Origin: an uncultured Poribacteria bacterium | GTDB taxonomy: Bacteria > Poribacteria > WGA-4E > WGA-3G | Reading direction: 5' to 3' | Assembly (NCBI GenBank): GCA_951828385.1 | Contig: OX639973.1 | Span: 4,393,200-4,457,199, forward strand | Length of the DNA stretch: 64,000 nucleotides | In this document: positions 43,940-52,732 of the stretch, piece after piece | Numbering within the stretch: the first letter of the stretch is position 1 | Layout of the letters: each line of letters opens with the position of its first letter | Position numbers and translations under genes: made by a program | The notes under the pieces: generated by a model | The model's database searches: none | What the model saw: the letters and a program-made list of their open reading frames with translations, nothing else | Told to the model about the DNA's origin: nothing

Positions 43940-45631
43940 CTAATCTATCGGAACAATTTCTCCGCCTTCAACTGCCCTAAACCTTCGGTTGACGGAGAGA
44001 AGTGTTCCTCGGTCAATGTGTCCGTTGGGCCAGCGAATTTCAACGAGATCAATCTGTTCCGCTTTACCAACGCCAAAATGGGCGCGTAGATCGTGGAAGG
44101 AGAGATAACTCCCGCCACTTTGCACCTCCCGATATTGAACATGTGTGCCAGTTACGACTTTGATTCTTGCGCCGATCCCGGAACGGTTGCTTTTTTGTCC
44201 GACGACCTGAACTTGTATCCAATTGTTTCGGTTACCGACTGCATTTTGCAGCAAGTCTGGACGCTGGTTGCAATTGGTAACGAGGATATCCAGGTCCCCA
44301 TCGTTGTCGTAATCGCCGATAGCGGCACCACGACTGACTTTTTTCAGTGCTAAACCGTCGGTCTCCGATGTGACATTGGCGAACGTTCCGTCGCCTAAAT
44401 TTCTAAATAACAGATTCCTTTGCGGATAGGTTACGTGTTTCTCAAGGACATTGATGTTATCCATCAGGTGTCCGTTGGCGACAAAAATGTCTTGATGACC
44501 ATCGTTGTCGTAATCAAAGAACCGAATGCCCCATCCCAGATAACCGTGAGTTACCTCTGCTATGCCTGAGGTAATAGTGTTGTCGGTAAAGAAGGTGCTA
44601 TCGTGATTACGATAAACGGTATTGGTTTCTGTCTGGTAATTGCTGACGGTGAGGTCGAGTTTCCCGTCATTGTCATAGTCACCGAAGTCCGTCCCCATAC
44701 CGGCTTCTTCTTTTCCCATATCATTATAGCATACACCTGAGATTAATGCAACCTCTAAAAAATTACCAGTGCCGCTGTTCTGAAATAGAAAGTTCGGGTC
44801 TTGGTCGTTGGCGACGTAGAGGTCAATGTTCCCATCTGCATCATAATCACCAAAGGTTACACCTAACCCGTGCTGAGGGATCAGGTCTGCGGGACGGTAT
44901 AAAGTTGAGGCATCAGTGAATGTGCCGTCTCCGTTATTCTTGTAAAAAGTATCGTGAACCGCGGGATATGCGTGCGGCCCGCAATAGACGTGAACACCAC
45001 GCTCTTCACAACGGACATCGTTCTCCAGGGCATACTCGGCGTAGTTCGCCACATACAAATCTAAATGTCCATCGTTATCGACATCGGCAAAGGCGCAACT
45101 GGTGCCCCAGTTTGGATTGCCGACTTTGGCGTGTGTCGTTACATCTGTAAAAGTGCCGTTGCCGTTGTTTTGATAGAGCTGGTCTGTACCGAAGTTGGTA
45201 ACGTAAAGATCCAAGTCGCCATCGTTGTCATAATCGCCGACGGTGGCACCCGTGCCGTAGGCGGTACTCCCAACGCCCGCCGCTTCCGTTACATCTGTAA
45301 AAGTGTTATCTCCGTTGTTTCGGTAGAGGACGTTATGCGGTGTTTTGTCTTGTACGTTGTCTGTCTGCAGTGCGCCGTTGACGAGGTAGATGTCGAGGTC
45401 ACCGTCGCCGTCATAATCGAAAAACCCGCCACCGGATCCGAGGAATTCATTGAAAAGTCTTAAATCGCTCCTACCATCGGTGTGTTCAAAGGTTAACCCC
45501 GCAGATTCCGTAACATCAATGAAAATTGGGTCTGCGAATACGGCAGTATAATATAGGGGGCTTATAACCGTCGCTATAAGTGCGAATCTGAAAAGGCGAT
45601 AAAAATTGTGATTGCGGATGTTTTTTGGCAT
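43940..45631 (-). CDS. Secreted FG-GAP/VCBS repeat protein with ASPIC/UnbV domain (CRTAC1-like)
   Basis: A 563-residue exported protein with a signal peptide (FALIATVISPLYYTAVFADP) and about nine FG-GAP/VCBS repeats. Each has a calcium-type motif such as DYDGDGDLDIYLVN or DYDNDGDLDLYVTN and TFTDVTEAAGV. The C-terminal ASPIC/UnbV module ends with IRWPNGHIDRGTLLSVNRR. The layout is that of the CRTAC1 family, a beta-propeller found widely in Planctomycetes and Poribacteria, usually next to TPR proteins as here. It probably works on the cell surface or in the periplasm; the ligand is unknown. It follows the TPR gene by 10 bp. Confidence 0.92.
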   Translation of the reverse strand: MPKNIRNHNFYRLFRFALIATVISPLYYTAVFADPIFIDVTESAGLTFEHTDGRSDLRLFNEFLGSGGGFFDYDGDGDLDIYLVNGALQTDNVQDKTPHNVLYRNNGDNTFTDVTEAAGVGSTAYGTGATVGDYDNDGDLDLYVTNFGTDQLYQNNGNGTFTDVTTHAKVGNPNWGTSCAFADVDNDGHLDLYVANYAEYALENDVRCEERGVHVYCGPHAYPAVHDTFYKNNGDGTFTDASTLYRPADLIPQHGLGVTFGDYDADGNIDLYVANDQDPNFLFQNSGTGNFLEVALISGVCYNDMGKEEAGMGTDFGDYDNDGKLDLTVSNYQTETNTVYRNHDSTFFTDNTITSGIAEVTHGYLGWGIRFFDYDNDGHQDIFVANGHLMDNINVLEKHVTYPQRNLLFRNLGDGTFANVTSETDGLALKKVSRGAAIGDYDNDGDLDILVTNCNQRPDLLQNAVGNRNNWIQVQVVGQKSNRSGIGARIKVVTGTHVQYREVQSGGSYLSFHDLRAHFGVGKAEQIDLVEIRWPNGHIDRGTLLSVNRRFRAVEGGEIVPID

Positions 45632-45641
45632 AGCGGTAAGT

Positions 45642-46916
45642 TTATCGCGTTGTTTGCGACGATCGTTTTAGACGTTCCAAGGTGTGTAAAGCTTTCCGAG
45701 CCTCGTCATCGTTAGGTTCAATTTTTGTGAGCTGTTGATAGACATCAATTGCCTTTTGAATGTGCCCTTGCTGCGTGTAAATTTCGCCTAAACCGTGATA
45801 TGCCAAGCTAAGTTCTGGCATCTGCTTTATAGCGGTTTGCAGATGCGATTCTGCTTTGTCAAACGCCTTTGATTGGGTATAGAGCCACCCCAATCGAACG
45901 TGTGCTTCTACAGCGTTTGGGTTGAGTTCAAGGACTTTCTGGAAGAAAGGAATCGCACGCTCGGACAGATTGAGATTCATGTAAAGCCGCCCCAACTTAT
46001 CATACCCGACTGTCAGGTGCGGATGCAACCGAATCAGTGCTTGATAAGTCGCAACGGCTGCGGAGATATGCTTATGCGCCAGATGGATGTCTGCTAATTC
46101 CAACCGGAGGGTCGTGTTCAGCGGCTCTTCTGCCAAAGCACTTTCAATGGCGTAGGTTCGGTCATAGTAGGCTTTCATCTGGTGGAAGTATTTAAGTTGT
46201 TCGGCTGCTGCTGGCATGTCGCCGAGAAGTCGGTACGCCTTGGCAAGGTTATAGTAGGCACTCTGAACGTAAGGTTTTTTCTTAATAGCAGTCTGATAGT
46301 ATGCCACGGCTTGCTGCGGTTCGTTCCGCATGAGTGCGATTAAGCCGAGCCATTCATAAACTTCTGGAAAATCGGGGTTCCGCGCGAGGGTCCGCTTGAA
46401 TGCGGCGAGAGCTGCGTCGAATTTTGCCTGATGTGTGTAGATATAGCCGAGCCGGTAGTGTGTATCCGCGTCTGCCGGGGATCTCTCAACGGCTTCTTTC
46501 GCGTGCTGTTCTGCGATGTCTAATTGACTCTGTTTACAATAGATTTCTGCCAGCGCGAGGTGTGTTAACCCGTGAATCCTTTCCGTTGTTGAGGGTGGAA
46601 CATTTTTTATCTCTGCAACTATTGTAAAAATCTGGTTAAACGTCTCAATCGCTAATTCGAGTTCATCTTGCAATTTGTAGACGTTCGCGAGTTGAAAAAG
46701 TGCGTCTACGTTTGTCGGGTGCCGTGATAAAATCGACTTAAAAGTAGCGACTGCCTGTGGATAGAGTCGCAATTTGACGTATTCCACGCCTTCTTGGAAT
46801 GCCGAAGTCGTTTCAGTGCTACTCACAGACGGGATAAGCGATAAAAGCACCGTGAGAATTAGAACCCCACAGACGCGCTTTGCAAACATCTGATGGCGTT
46901 TACGACCTGCGTCCAT
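45642..46916 (-). CDS. Exported TPR-repeat protein
   Basis: A 424-residue protein starting at the ATG at 46916 (GAGGAAAATCAGC upstream) with an N-terminal hydrophobic signal segment (CGVLILTVLLSLIPSVSS). About ten tetratricopeptide repeats follow, for example AVATFKSILSRHPTNVDALF, AFKRTLARNPDFPEVYEWLG and AIPFFQKVLELNPNAVEAHV. It pairs with the CRTAC1-like propeller downstream; the TPR array probably scaffolds it in the periplasm. It is 11 bp after the CMD gene, so the run tatA, CMD, TPR, CRTAC1 looks like one operon. Confidence 0.88.
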   Translation of the reverse strand: MDAGRKRHQMFAKRVCGVLILTVLLSLIPSVSSTETTSAFQEGVEYVKLRLYPQAVATFKSILSRHPTNVDALFQLANVYKLQDELELAIETFNQIFTIVAEIKNVPPSTTERIHGLTHLALAEIYCKQSQLDIAEQHAKEAVERSPADADTHYRLGYIYTHQAKFDAALAAFKRTLARNPDFPEVYEWLGLIALMRNEPQQAVAYYQTAIKKKPYVQSAYYNLAKAYRLLGDMPAAAEQLKYFHQMKAYYDRTYAIESALAEEPLNTTLRLELADIHLAHKHISAAVATYQALIRLHPHLTVGYDKLGRLYMNLNLSERAIPFFQKVLELNPNAVEAHVRLGWLYTQSKAFDKAESHLQTAIKQMPELSLAYHGLGEIYTQQGHIQKAIDVYQQLTKIEPNDDEARKALHTLERLKRSSQTTR

Positions 46917-46927
46917 GCTGATTTTCC

Positions 46928-47257
46928 TCAATCAGACTGCGATTGTTTGTGCACTATGTCCTGAATCCAAGACAGTGCCGCCATGCTGGATGACCACCCG
47001 ATGGAAGTCACCGCGAGCAGTGCCACTTGTTGCAATTCCTCTGGCGTGATCCCCTCTCGGAGCGCGCGCCGTGTATGCGAATGCACCGCACCTTCAGACT
47101 TCGCACCGATCGCCAATGCGAGTTTGGCAAGTCTCACGGTTTTAGGTTCAAGGGGGCCGGCGGTGCCGCACGCTTCCCCCAGTGCCTGATACGCTTTCCA
47201 GACTTCGGGGTATTCTTCAATGACATCTTGAAGAAAATCTGGTAATTTATCGTTCAT
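46928..47257 (-). CDS. Carboxymuconolactone decarboxylase/AhpD-like protein
   Basis: A 109-residue all-helical CMD protein. The core segment EGAVHSHTRRALREGITPEE has a histidine where AhpD-type proteins carry the first cysteine of the CxxC pair (SEGAVHSHTRRA), so classical peroxidase activity is unlikely. GITPEELQQVALLAVTSIGW is the second conserved helix. The ATG at 47257 with GGAGA upstream is preferred. It lies between tatA and the TPR gene. Confidence 0.8.
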   Translation of the reverse strand: MNDKLPDFLQDVIEEYPEVWKAYQALGEACGTAGPLEPKTVRLAKLALAIGAKSEGAVHSHTRRALREGITPEELQQVALLAVTSIGWSSSMAALSWIQDIVHKQSQSD

Positions 47258-47280
47258 CAAAAATTCTCCGCGTCAGTTTG

Positions 47281-47487
47281 TCATCCAGTTTTCTCTTTTG
47301 GTGGCGGTTCCGCTTCTTGTTGTGCCGTCGTTTCGGCTTCATCCGGCTGTTCTTCATTGAGTCCGGCTTTGAAGTTTGTAATACTTTTGCCGAGCCCTTT
47401 CGCCAAGTCAGGGAGTCGCTTCGCCCCAAACAGGAAGAAGACGATGACTAAGATTATAAGTAATTCTGGGAGTCCAGGCATACCCAT
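47281..47487 (-). CDS. tatA: Sec-independent translocase subunit TatA/TatE
   Basis: A 68-residue TatA-like protein starting at MGMPGLPELLIILVIVFFLF; GGAGGTACACACAAA before this ATG settles the start over two upstream ones. The single N-terminal transmembrane helix is followed by the FGAKRLPDLAKGLGKSITNF hinge and amphipathic helix, then a short acidic/proline-rich tail ending PPPKEKTG. TatA multimers form the twin-arginine protein export pore. No tatC is adjacent. Confidence 0.93.
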   Translation of the reverse strand: MGMPGLPELLIILVIVFFLFGAKRLPDLAKGLGKSITNFKAGLNEEQPDEAETTAQQEAEPPPKEKTG

Positions 47488-47552
47488 TTTGTGTGTACCT
47501 CCGTTTGACATAATTCGCGCACTGAAGTGATGCACGATGCATATTAGCGTAT

Positions 47553-47581
47553 ATACTATCACATAAAAAAAAATATGTCCA
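47553..47581 (-). promoter_or_regulatory. Likely tatA-operon promoter
   Basis: Minus strand TGGACA (47581-47576), 17-bp spacer, TAGTAT (47558-47553). It is back to back with the serA promoter. Confidence 0.45.
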
Positions 47582-47612
47582 ATCGTATTTGGTTTGGTGC
47601 GAAATAATGTAA

Positions 47613-47641
47613 TTGACAGAAGGCTTCTGACATGCTATAAT
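47613..47641 (+). promoter_or_regulatory. Consensus promoter for serA
   Basis: TTGACA (47613-47618), 17-bp spacer, TATAAT (47636-47641), about 65 nt before the serA start. Confidence 0.78.
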
Positions 47642-47710
47642 TTAAGGGTGGCTTGCAGATGGAGTAATAACGGATTGATTTGGCACGATAACGGCGGAGG
47701 CGTTTGGGTT

Positions 47711-49351
47711 ATGAATAAAGTGCTGGTCAGCGATTTGCTGTCACAGCAAGGCTTAGATGTTCTAACAGAAAGTGGCGATTTTGAGGTGGATGTCATCCTT
47801 GATCTCTCGCACAAAGAACTGTTGGACCGGATTGCTGACTACAACGCGCTGCTTATCAGGAGTGCGACGAAGGTAACTGCTGAGGTGATTAACGCAGCGA
47901 CGCAGTTAGAGGTCATTGGTCGCGCCGGCGTGGGTGTCGATAACATTGACGTTCAAGCAGCAACACGCAACGGTATCTTGGTCGTCAACACGCCAACCGG
48001 GAATACGATCGCGGCGGCGGAGCATACGATCGCGATGTTGTTAGCATTGGCGCGCAATATAGTGCCTGCAGGTATTTCGCTGAGAAATAAGACATGGCAG
48101 CGCAACGACTTTATCGGCGTTGAATTATACGGGAAAATTTTCGGCACAATCGGGTTAGGACGTATCGGACGCGAGGTGACGCGACGCGTGCAAGCGTTTG
48201 GCATGCAGGTGATCGCCTACGATCCGTATATTTCAGCGAGCGCGGCAGAAAAAATCGGTATCCGGCTTGTTGACCGAGAGACGCTTTTTCAGGAGTCGGA
48301 TTATATCTCTATCCATACGCATCTTAACGCCGAGACCTATCATAGTATCGGCGCGTCGGAATTCGCGTTGATGAAACCGAGTTGCCGCTTGATTAACTGC
48401 GCTCGTGGTGGCATCATTGACGAAGATGCCCTCTACGACGCTTTGAAAACCGGAGAACTCGCCGGTGCTGCGCTGGATGTCTTTGAAAACGAACCCGCGA
48501 CGGATACACCGTTGTTAGACTTAGAAAATGTTTTGGCACTCCCGCATCTCGGTGCGTCAACATCAGAAGCGCAGGAACACGTTGCCATTGAGGTGGCACA
48601 GCAAGTAAAAAACGCACTCCGTGGTGAACCGGTCGCCAACGCTGTCAATCAGCCCAAAATTGATCCGAGGACGCTCGATATTTTAGGTCCCTATCTCGAG
48701 CTTGCCGAAAAGATTGGGAGTTTTCACGCGCAAATTGTTGAAGGGCAAATATCAGCGATTAAGATCCATTATAACGGAACACTTTTCCAGAAAGAGGATG
48801 TCACACCGGTAACTGTAGCGTTACAGAAAGGGCTTTTGGCACCTGTCTTGGCGAATGTGAACTATGTCAACGCGCCTTTTCTGATTAAACAACGCGGGAT
48901 TTCCGTTACAGAGACAAAGAGCGAATCGGACGCAAATTTTGCGAACTCCGTTGCGATTACCGTTACAACCGATAAGGGCGACGCAGTCATAGAAGGCACC
49001 GCTTTCGGAAAAAAAGACATCCGCATCGTCCGTATTGATCAATTACATATAAACGTCAGACCCACCGGGTATATCCTCCTCATCTATAACAGCGACCAAC
49101 CCGGGATGATCGGATTAATGGGGACGATTTTAGGGGAACACAATATTAACATCGCCGATATGACTGTCGGACGTTCACGCTTATCGGAAGTCGCTGTGAC
49201 GCTTATCAACGTCGATAGTCCTGTGCCTCGGCACGTTTTGCAAACGATCGCTTCACAAAAGAAAATTGACTTCGTTAAGCAGGTTTTCCTGCCTGGGCAA
49301 GAAGGCGAGATTGAAGTCTTCGCTAACGATGCCATCGAAGCGCGAGGTTAG
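47711..49351 (+). CDS. serA: D-3-phosphoglycerate dehydrogenase (long form with ACT domain)
   Basis: A 546-residue long-form PGDH, the first step of serine synthesis. Landmarks: GRAGVGVDNIDVQAATRNGI, NAD-binding GTIGLGRIGREVTRR, the catalytic arginine region INCARGGIIDEDALYDAL, and the histidine motif LPHLGASTSEAQEHVA. An allosteric substrate-binding domain follows and then a C-terminal ACT domain (GYILLIYNSDQPGMIGLMGT) that binds serine as feedback inhibitor in this class. The ATG at 47711 is used; GGAGG is 9-11 nt upstream. The following gene overlaps its 3' end, so they are probably cotranscribed. Confidence 0.95.
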   Translation: MNKVLVSDLLSQQGLDVLTESGDFEVDVILDLSHKELLDRIADYNALLIRSATKVTAEVINAATQLEVIGRAGVGVDNIDVQAATRNGILVVNTPTGNTIAAAEHTIAMLLALARNIVPAGISLRNKTWQRNDFIGVELYGKIFGTIGLGRIGREVTRRVQAFGMQVIAYDPYISASAAEKIGIRLVDRETLFQESDYISIHTHLNAETYHSIGASEFALMKPSCRLINCARGGIIDEDALYDALKTGELAGAALDVFENEPATDTPLLDLENVLALPHLGASTSEAQEHVAIEVAQQVKNALRGEPVANAVNQPKIDPRTLDILGPYLELAEKIGSFHAQIVEGQISAIKIHYNGTLFQKEDVTPVTVALQKGLLAPVLANVNYVNAPFLIKQRGISVTETKSESDANFANSVAITVTTDKGDAVIEGTAFGKKDIRIVRIDQLHINVRPTGYILLIYNSDQPGMIGLMGTILGEHNINIADMTVGRSRLSEVAVTLINVDSPVPRHVLQTIASQKKIDFVKQVFLPGQEGEIEVFANDAIEARG

Positions 49352-50804
49352 AACCGCCGTCGGTACGGATAATCCTACGGGAAAAAGGACAAGAAATTTG
49401 GATGCTAAACAGAAAAGTCTATTTATCAATGATGAAATTCCGAAGGCAAAGTTATTTGAAGGCGAGAAACGGGATGTCCATCCCGATAGCAATACCTCGT
49501 GGCGTATTTCACCAGAGCCGTTTTGGATTTCTGAGGCAGACTTAGAATGGTTTGAGGCACTCGGTCCACACCTTTTAAATTTCTATCGGGCGTGTAATCT
49601 ACTCTATTCACAGAGTGTACGCGGCATTCAACCGGCTTGGGTGGCTGAATACTTGGAAATCGGGAAACCGGAGACAGTCATCCAGTATGGTCGGATGAAC
49701 CGTTTTAAGACCCAGTTACCGGGTGTACTACGTCCTGACATCCTCCCGACTGCTGACGGTATGGCAATTACGGAACTCGATTCGATTCCGGGGTTCATCG
49801 GCGCGACAGGGTGTCTGGCAAGGCTCTATGCACAACTCGGTTATGCTATCATCGGTGGCAGCGACGGGATGGTCAACGGGTATGCCGAGATGATTCGCAG
49901 TTTAGCGAAGAAAGAGGATCCGACGCTTGCTATTGTTGTCTCAGATGAATCAGAAGATTATCGGGCGGAGATGGTATGGCTCGCCGATGCGCTGTGTGAA
50001 GTCGGCGTGAAAACGCGTGCTGTTAAGCCGCACGAGGTCATTTTTACTGAAGACGGACTCCTTGTTGAACACGGAGACAATAAACTATCCGTTGATGTGC
50101 TATACCGTTTTTATGAACTGTTTGATCTGCCGAATATCCCGAAATCAGAATTGATGTTTTACAGTGCGAAGAAACGCACTATCGTGATGACACCGCCGCC
50201 GAAAGCCTATCTCGAAGAGAAGTTATGTCTCGCCCTTTTCCATCACCCGACGCTCCAACCCTTTTGGAAACGCCAACTCGGTAAAAAATCATATCCGTTC
50301 TTACAAGAAGCGATCCCGGAAACATGGATAATAGACGCACGTCCACTTCCGCCATACGCCGTTATTCCGAATTTGGAGGTGGAAGGGGCTGCCGTAACAG
50401 ACTGGCGGCAGCTCGGTACTGTGACGCAACGGCAGCGGGAGTTGGTTATCAAGCCGTCCGGTTTTTCTGAACTCGCGTGGGGGAGCCGCGGTGTAGCGAT
50501 TGGACACGATCTTCCGACGGAGGCGTGGGAAGCCGTTATTGAAAACAGTCTTGAGAATTTTGAAAGGACACCACACGTTTTACAACGGTTTCATACCGCG
50601 AAACGGGTACGCATGCAGTATTACGATTTTGACGCAGGCGATATGCAAGAGATGGCGTGCCGTCCACTGCTCCGTCCATACTATTTTGTCGCCGGAGATA
50701 CTGTTAAGCTGGGTGGTATGCAAGCCGCAGTCTGCCCCGCTGACAAAAAAATTATACACGGTATGGTGGATTCTATTATCGTGCCGTGTGCACAGATGCA
50801 ATAA
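49329..50804 (+). CDS. Unrecognised protein with ATP-grasp-like features
   Basis: A 491-residue protein from an ATG at 49329 that overlaps serA by 23 bp; a TTG at 49398 with AAGGA upstream is a good alternative. No family is securely recognised. AITELDSIPGFIGATGCLARLYA and LVIKPSGFSELAWGSRGVAIG are suggestive of an ATP-grasp ligase (the lysine of VIKP and the glycine-rich loop), and the 'grasp' region would be the C-terminal half. There is no signal peptide or membrane helix. It lies between serA and a PhyH dioxygenase with a 22-bp gap to the latter, so it may be part of an amino acid-derived biosynthetic step. Confidence 0.55.
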   Translation: MPSKREVRTAVGTDNPTGKRTRNLDAKQKSLFINDEIPKAKLFEGEKRDVHPDSNTSWRISPEPFWISEADLEWFEALGPHLLNFYRACNLLYSQSVRGIQPAWVAEYLEIGKPETVIQYGRMNRFKTQLPGVLRPDILPTADGMAITELDSIPGFIGATGCLARLYAQLGYAIIGGSDGMVNGYAEMIRSLAKKEDPTLAIVVSDESEDYRAEMVWLADALCEVGVKTRAVKPHEVIFTEDGLLVEHGDNKLSVDVLYRFYELFDLPNIPKSELMFYSAKKRTIVMTPPPKAYLEEKLCLALFHHPTLQPFWKRQLGKKSYPFLQEAIPETWIIDARPLPPYAVIPNLEVEGAAVTDWRQLGTVTQRQRELVIKPSGFSELAWGSRGVAIGHDLPTEAWEAVIENSLENFERTPHVLQRFHTAKRVRMQYYDFDAGDMQEMACRPLLRPYYFVAGDTVKLGGMQAAVCPADKKIIHGMVDSIIVPCAQMQ

Positions 50805-50826
50805 AGATAAGGATGGTGATTTGATA

Positions 50827-51654
50827 ATGCAATTAAGTGATAAGCAACTCGCTCATTTCCGAGACAAGGGGTATCTTGCTATTGAGGGGTTTTTTAATCC
50901 GACTGAAGCTGAAGCCCTCCGAATTGAATTGAAACGGATTTACGACACTGAACTCCAAAATGGGACCGGTATTAATTGTGCTGTGCAATCCGATGGCACA
51001 AAGCGGGACAACGAAGGTGAGAAACAAAACCTTCAGGTAATTCCGCTCAACAACCGCAGCGATTTGCACAAAGCGTTGCCCTTTCATCCGAGGGTTGTCT
51101 CTGCTGTTGAGCAACTCATCGGTGATGAATTTATGTTGGAGTTGGATCAGGCGTTCTGGAAACCGCCGAAAGTCGGTGTGGGTACGAGTTGGCATCAAGA
51201 CAACGCCTATTTCAGAATCGCGGACCCGTTGCGCGGGACAGCGATGTGGATCGCTATCCACGACGCAAACGTTGAGAACGGATGTATGCACGTTATACCG
51301 GGCAGCCATCGAGAGAGTTATGAACACTACCGCGACCCGCTGAGCGATCACCACATTCGGTGCGATCCACCGGAAGAACGTGCCGTACCAATTGAATTGA
51401 AGGCGGGTGGTGTGCTTTTCTTCTGCTATGGCGTTGCGCACTGTACGAGGTCAAACCTCTCCGATAAGGAACGCGCGGGTGTGGCACTTCATTTCCTACA
51501 CAACGATTTCGGCGGCAAAGAGATTTGGGAGCGGAATAATACAACCAAACCGATGCTCCGTGGTCCGCTTGCCACCGGTGGCGAAACCGAGTTCGGTAAG
51601 AAATTTGAGGGTAGATGGGAAGAGTTAATGAACGCCGTGCTTGCATCAGCCTAA
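50827..51654 (+). CDS. Phytanoyl-CoA dioxygenase (PhyH) family protein
   Basis: A 275-residue Fe(II)/2-oxoglutarate dioxygenase. The HxD pair is in GTSWHQDNAYF, the second histidine in FFCYGVAHCTRSNLSDKER, and the arginine of KERAGVALHFLHN is placed to bind 2-oxoglutarate. GGMHVIPGSH-type region (GCMHVIPGSHRESYEHY) is typical of the ectoine-hydroxylase/PhyH branch. Start at the ATG at 50827; the long open frame upstream overlaps the previous gene. Downstream of the ATP-grasp-like gene by 22 bp, probably same operon. Differs considerably from the PhyH at 482-1300. Confidence 0.88.
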   Translation: MQLSDKQLAHFRDKGYLAIEGFFNPTEAEALRIELKRIYDTELQNGTGINCAVQSDGTKRDNEGEKQNLQVIPLNNRSDLHKALPFHPRVVSAVEQLIGDEFMLELDQAFWKPPKVGVGTSWHQDNAYFRIADPLRGTAMWIAIHDANVENGCMHVIPGSHRESYEHYRDPLSDHHIRCDPPEERAVPIELKAGGVLFFCYGVAHCTRSNLSDKERAGVALHFLHNDFGGKEIWERNNTTKPMLRGPLATGGETEFGKKFEGRWEELMNAVLASA

Positions 51655-51702
51655 GCAAGGGGATGAAGAATTGTATCCACCTATATTGAAAAATAAAAAC
51701 TA

Positions 51703-51731
51703 TTGATTTCTCCACGAGTTTCTGATACAAT
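51703..51731 (+). promoter_or_regulatory. Promoter for LamG gene at 51800
   Basis: TTGATT (51703-51708), 17-bp spacer, TACAAT (51726-51731). Confidence 0.55.
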
Positions 51732-51799
51732 CTAATCAAATTAAATTTACGAATGGTTTCTCATCAGAGAGCCAGGAATTTCCACGGGAGGACAGATAG

Positions 51800-52588
51800 A
51801 TGAAACGGTTATTAAGTTCCGCAGTACTTATCACGTTGATGCTGATTACATCAGGATACGCAACAGTGGATCTTTTTGAAGGACTTGTTGTTTACTTCAC
51901 TTTTGACAATGTCAGTGGCAAGACGATTGCTGACGATTCCGGTAACGGACTTGACGCTGATATCATCGCTAATACCGAAATTGTGGATGGCAAATATGGG
52001 AAAGCGGTTCGGATTACAGCAGAAGGTCCGGATTGTGTGAACGTGCCAGCCGCTGAGGAACTGAAAATTGAGGGTGAAATCACCATGGCGGCTTGGATCT
52101 ATCGGGACGCTTGGGACAGAGATGCACAATGGTTCGATAAAAATTGCCATAACGGCGGTGAACATAGTTCTTACGGTATCGGCATTTTCGAGGATGGCGC
52201 GAATTTCAACATGTTTTTGGGCACAGGAAGCGGTAGACCTAGGTTGAACAAACCATACGCCCTGGCAGAAAAAACCTGGCATCACGTCGTTGGCACTTAT
52301 GATGGGGCAACCATGAAAATCTACGTTGATGGCGAAGTTGCAATTGAACAAGACCAAGCGTTTGACTTCAAAGGTACCAATGACCAAGACTTGCGGATTG
52401 GATGTTCCAAAGACCGTCCGAATTACACCTTTGAGAACGGCTCGATTGACGACGCAGCCGTCTGGCGGCGCGCACTCAGCCAAGAGGAAATCAAAGGAGT
52501 AATGAATGGGGGCATCACCGCAGTTTCGCCGCTTGATAAAGCCGCGACGACGTGGGGCAATATTAAGCGGAAGGCGTTTCAATTGTAA
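51800..52588 (+). CDS. Secreted LamG-domain protein, tandem copy 1
   Basis: A 262-residue LamG protein with a signal peptide (LSSAVLITLMLITSGYATVD) and one jelly-roll: LVVYFTFDNVSGKTIADDSG, NVPAAEELKIEGEITMAAWI, WHHVVGTYDGATMKIYVDGE and AAVWRRALSQEEIK. Two cysteines (EGPDCVNVP and WFDKNCHNGG, plus RIGCSKDR) may form disulfides outside the cell. The C-terminal tail reads SPLDKAATTWGNIKRK, the shared LamG tail of this genome. GGGAGGACAG precedes the ATG. The next gene is a close copy. Confidence 0.88.
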   Translation: MKRLLSSAVLITLMLITSGYATVDLFEGLVVYFTFDNVSGKTIADDSGNGLDADIIANTEIVDGKYGKAVRITAEGPDCVNVPAAEELKIEGEITMAAWIYRDAWDRDAQWFDKNCHNGGEHSSYGIGIFEDGANFNMFLGTGSGRPRLNKPYALAEKTWHHVVGTYDGATMKIYVDGEVAIEQDQAFDFKGTNDQDLRIGCSKDRPNYTFENGSIDDAAVWRRALSQEEIKGVMNGGITAVSPLDKAATTWGNIKRKAFQL

Positions 52589-52640
52589 AAGAGACACAGG
52601 TGCCGAAGGTATAGTTATTCGAGAGGGTAAAGAAAATATA

Positions 52641-52669
52641 TTGTATTCTTTTCAGTTTCGTTGTACACT
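52641..52669 (+). promoter_or_regulatory. Promoter for LamG gene at 52733
   Basis: TTGTAT (52641-52646), 17-bp spacer, TACACT (52664-52669); aligns with the promoter of the first tandem copy, as expected for a duplicated unit. Confidence 0.45.
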
Positions 52670-52732
52670 CTAATTGCTTCCAAACAAGTTTACATATTTG
52701 ATGTAAGAGAATCCCACAGGAGGGCGAACAGA

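Noticed and set aside
50833-51441. 202-codon minus-strand open frame
   Set aside because: Antisense to the PhyH gene; no recognisable protein features.
51851-52597. 248-codon minus-strand open frame opposite a LamG gene (and 52742-53428 opposite its paralogue)
   Set aside because: Both are mirror frames of duplicated LamG genes, so their mutual similarity is a by-product.
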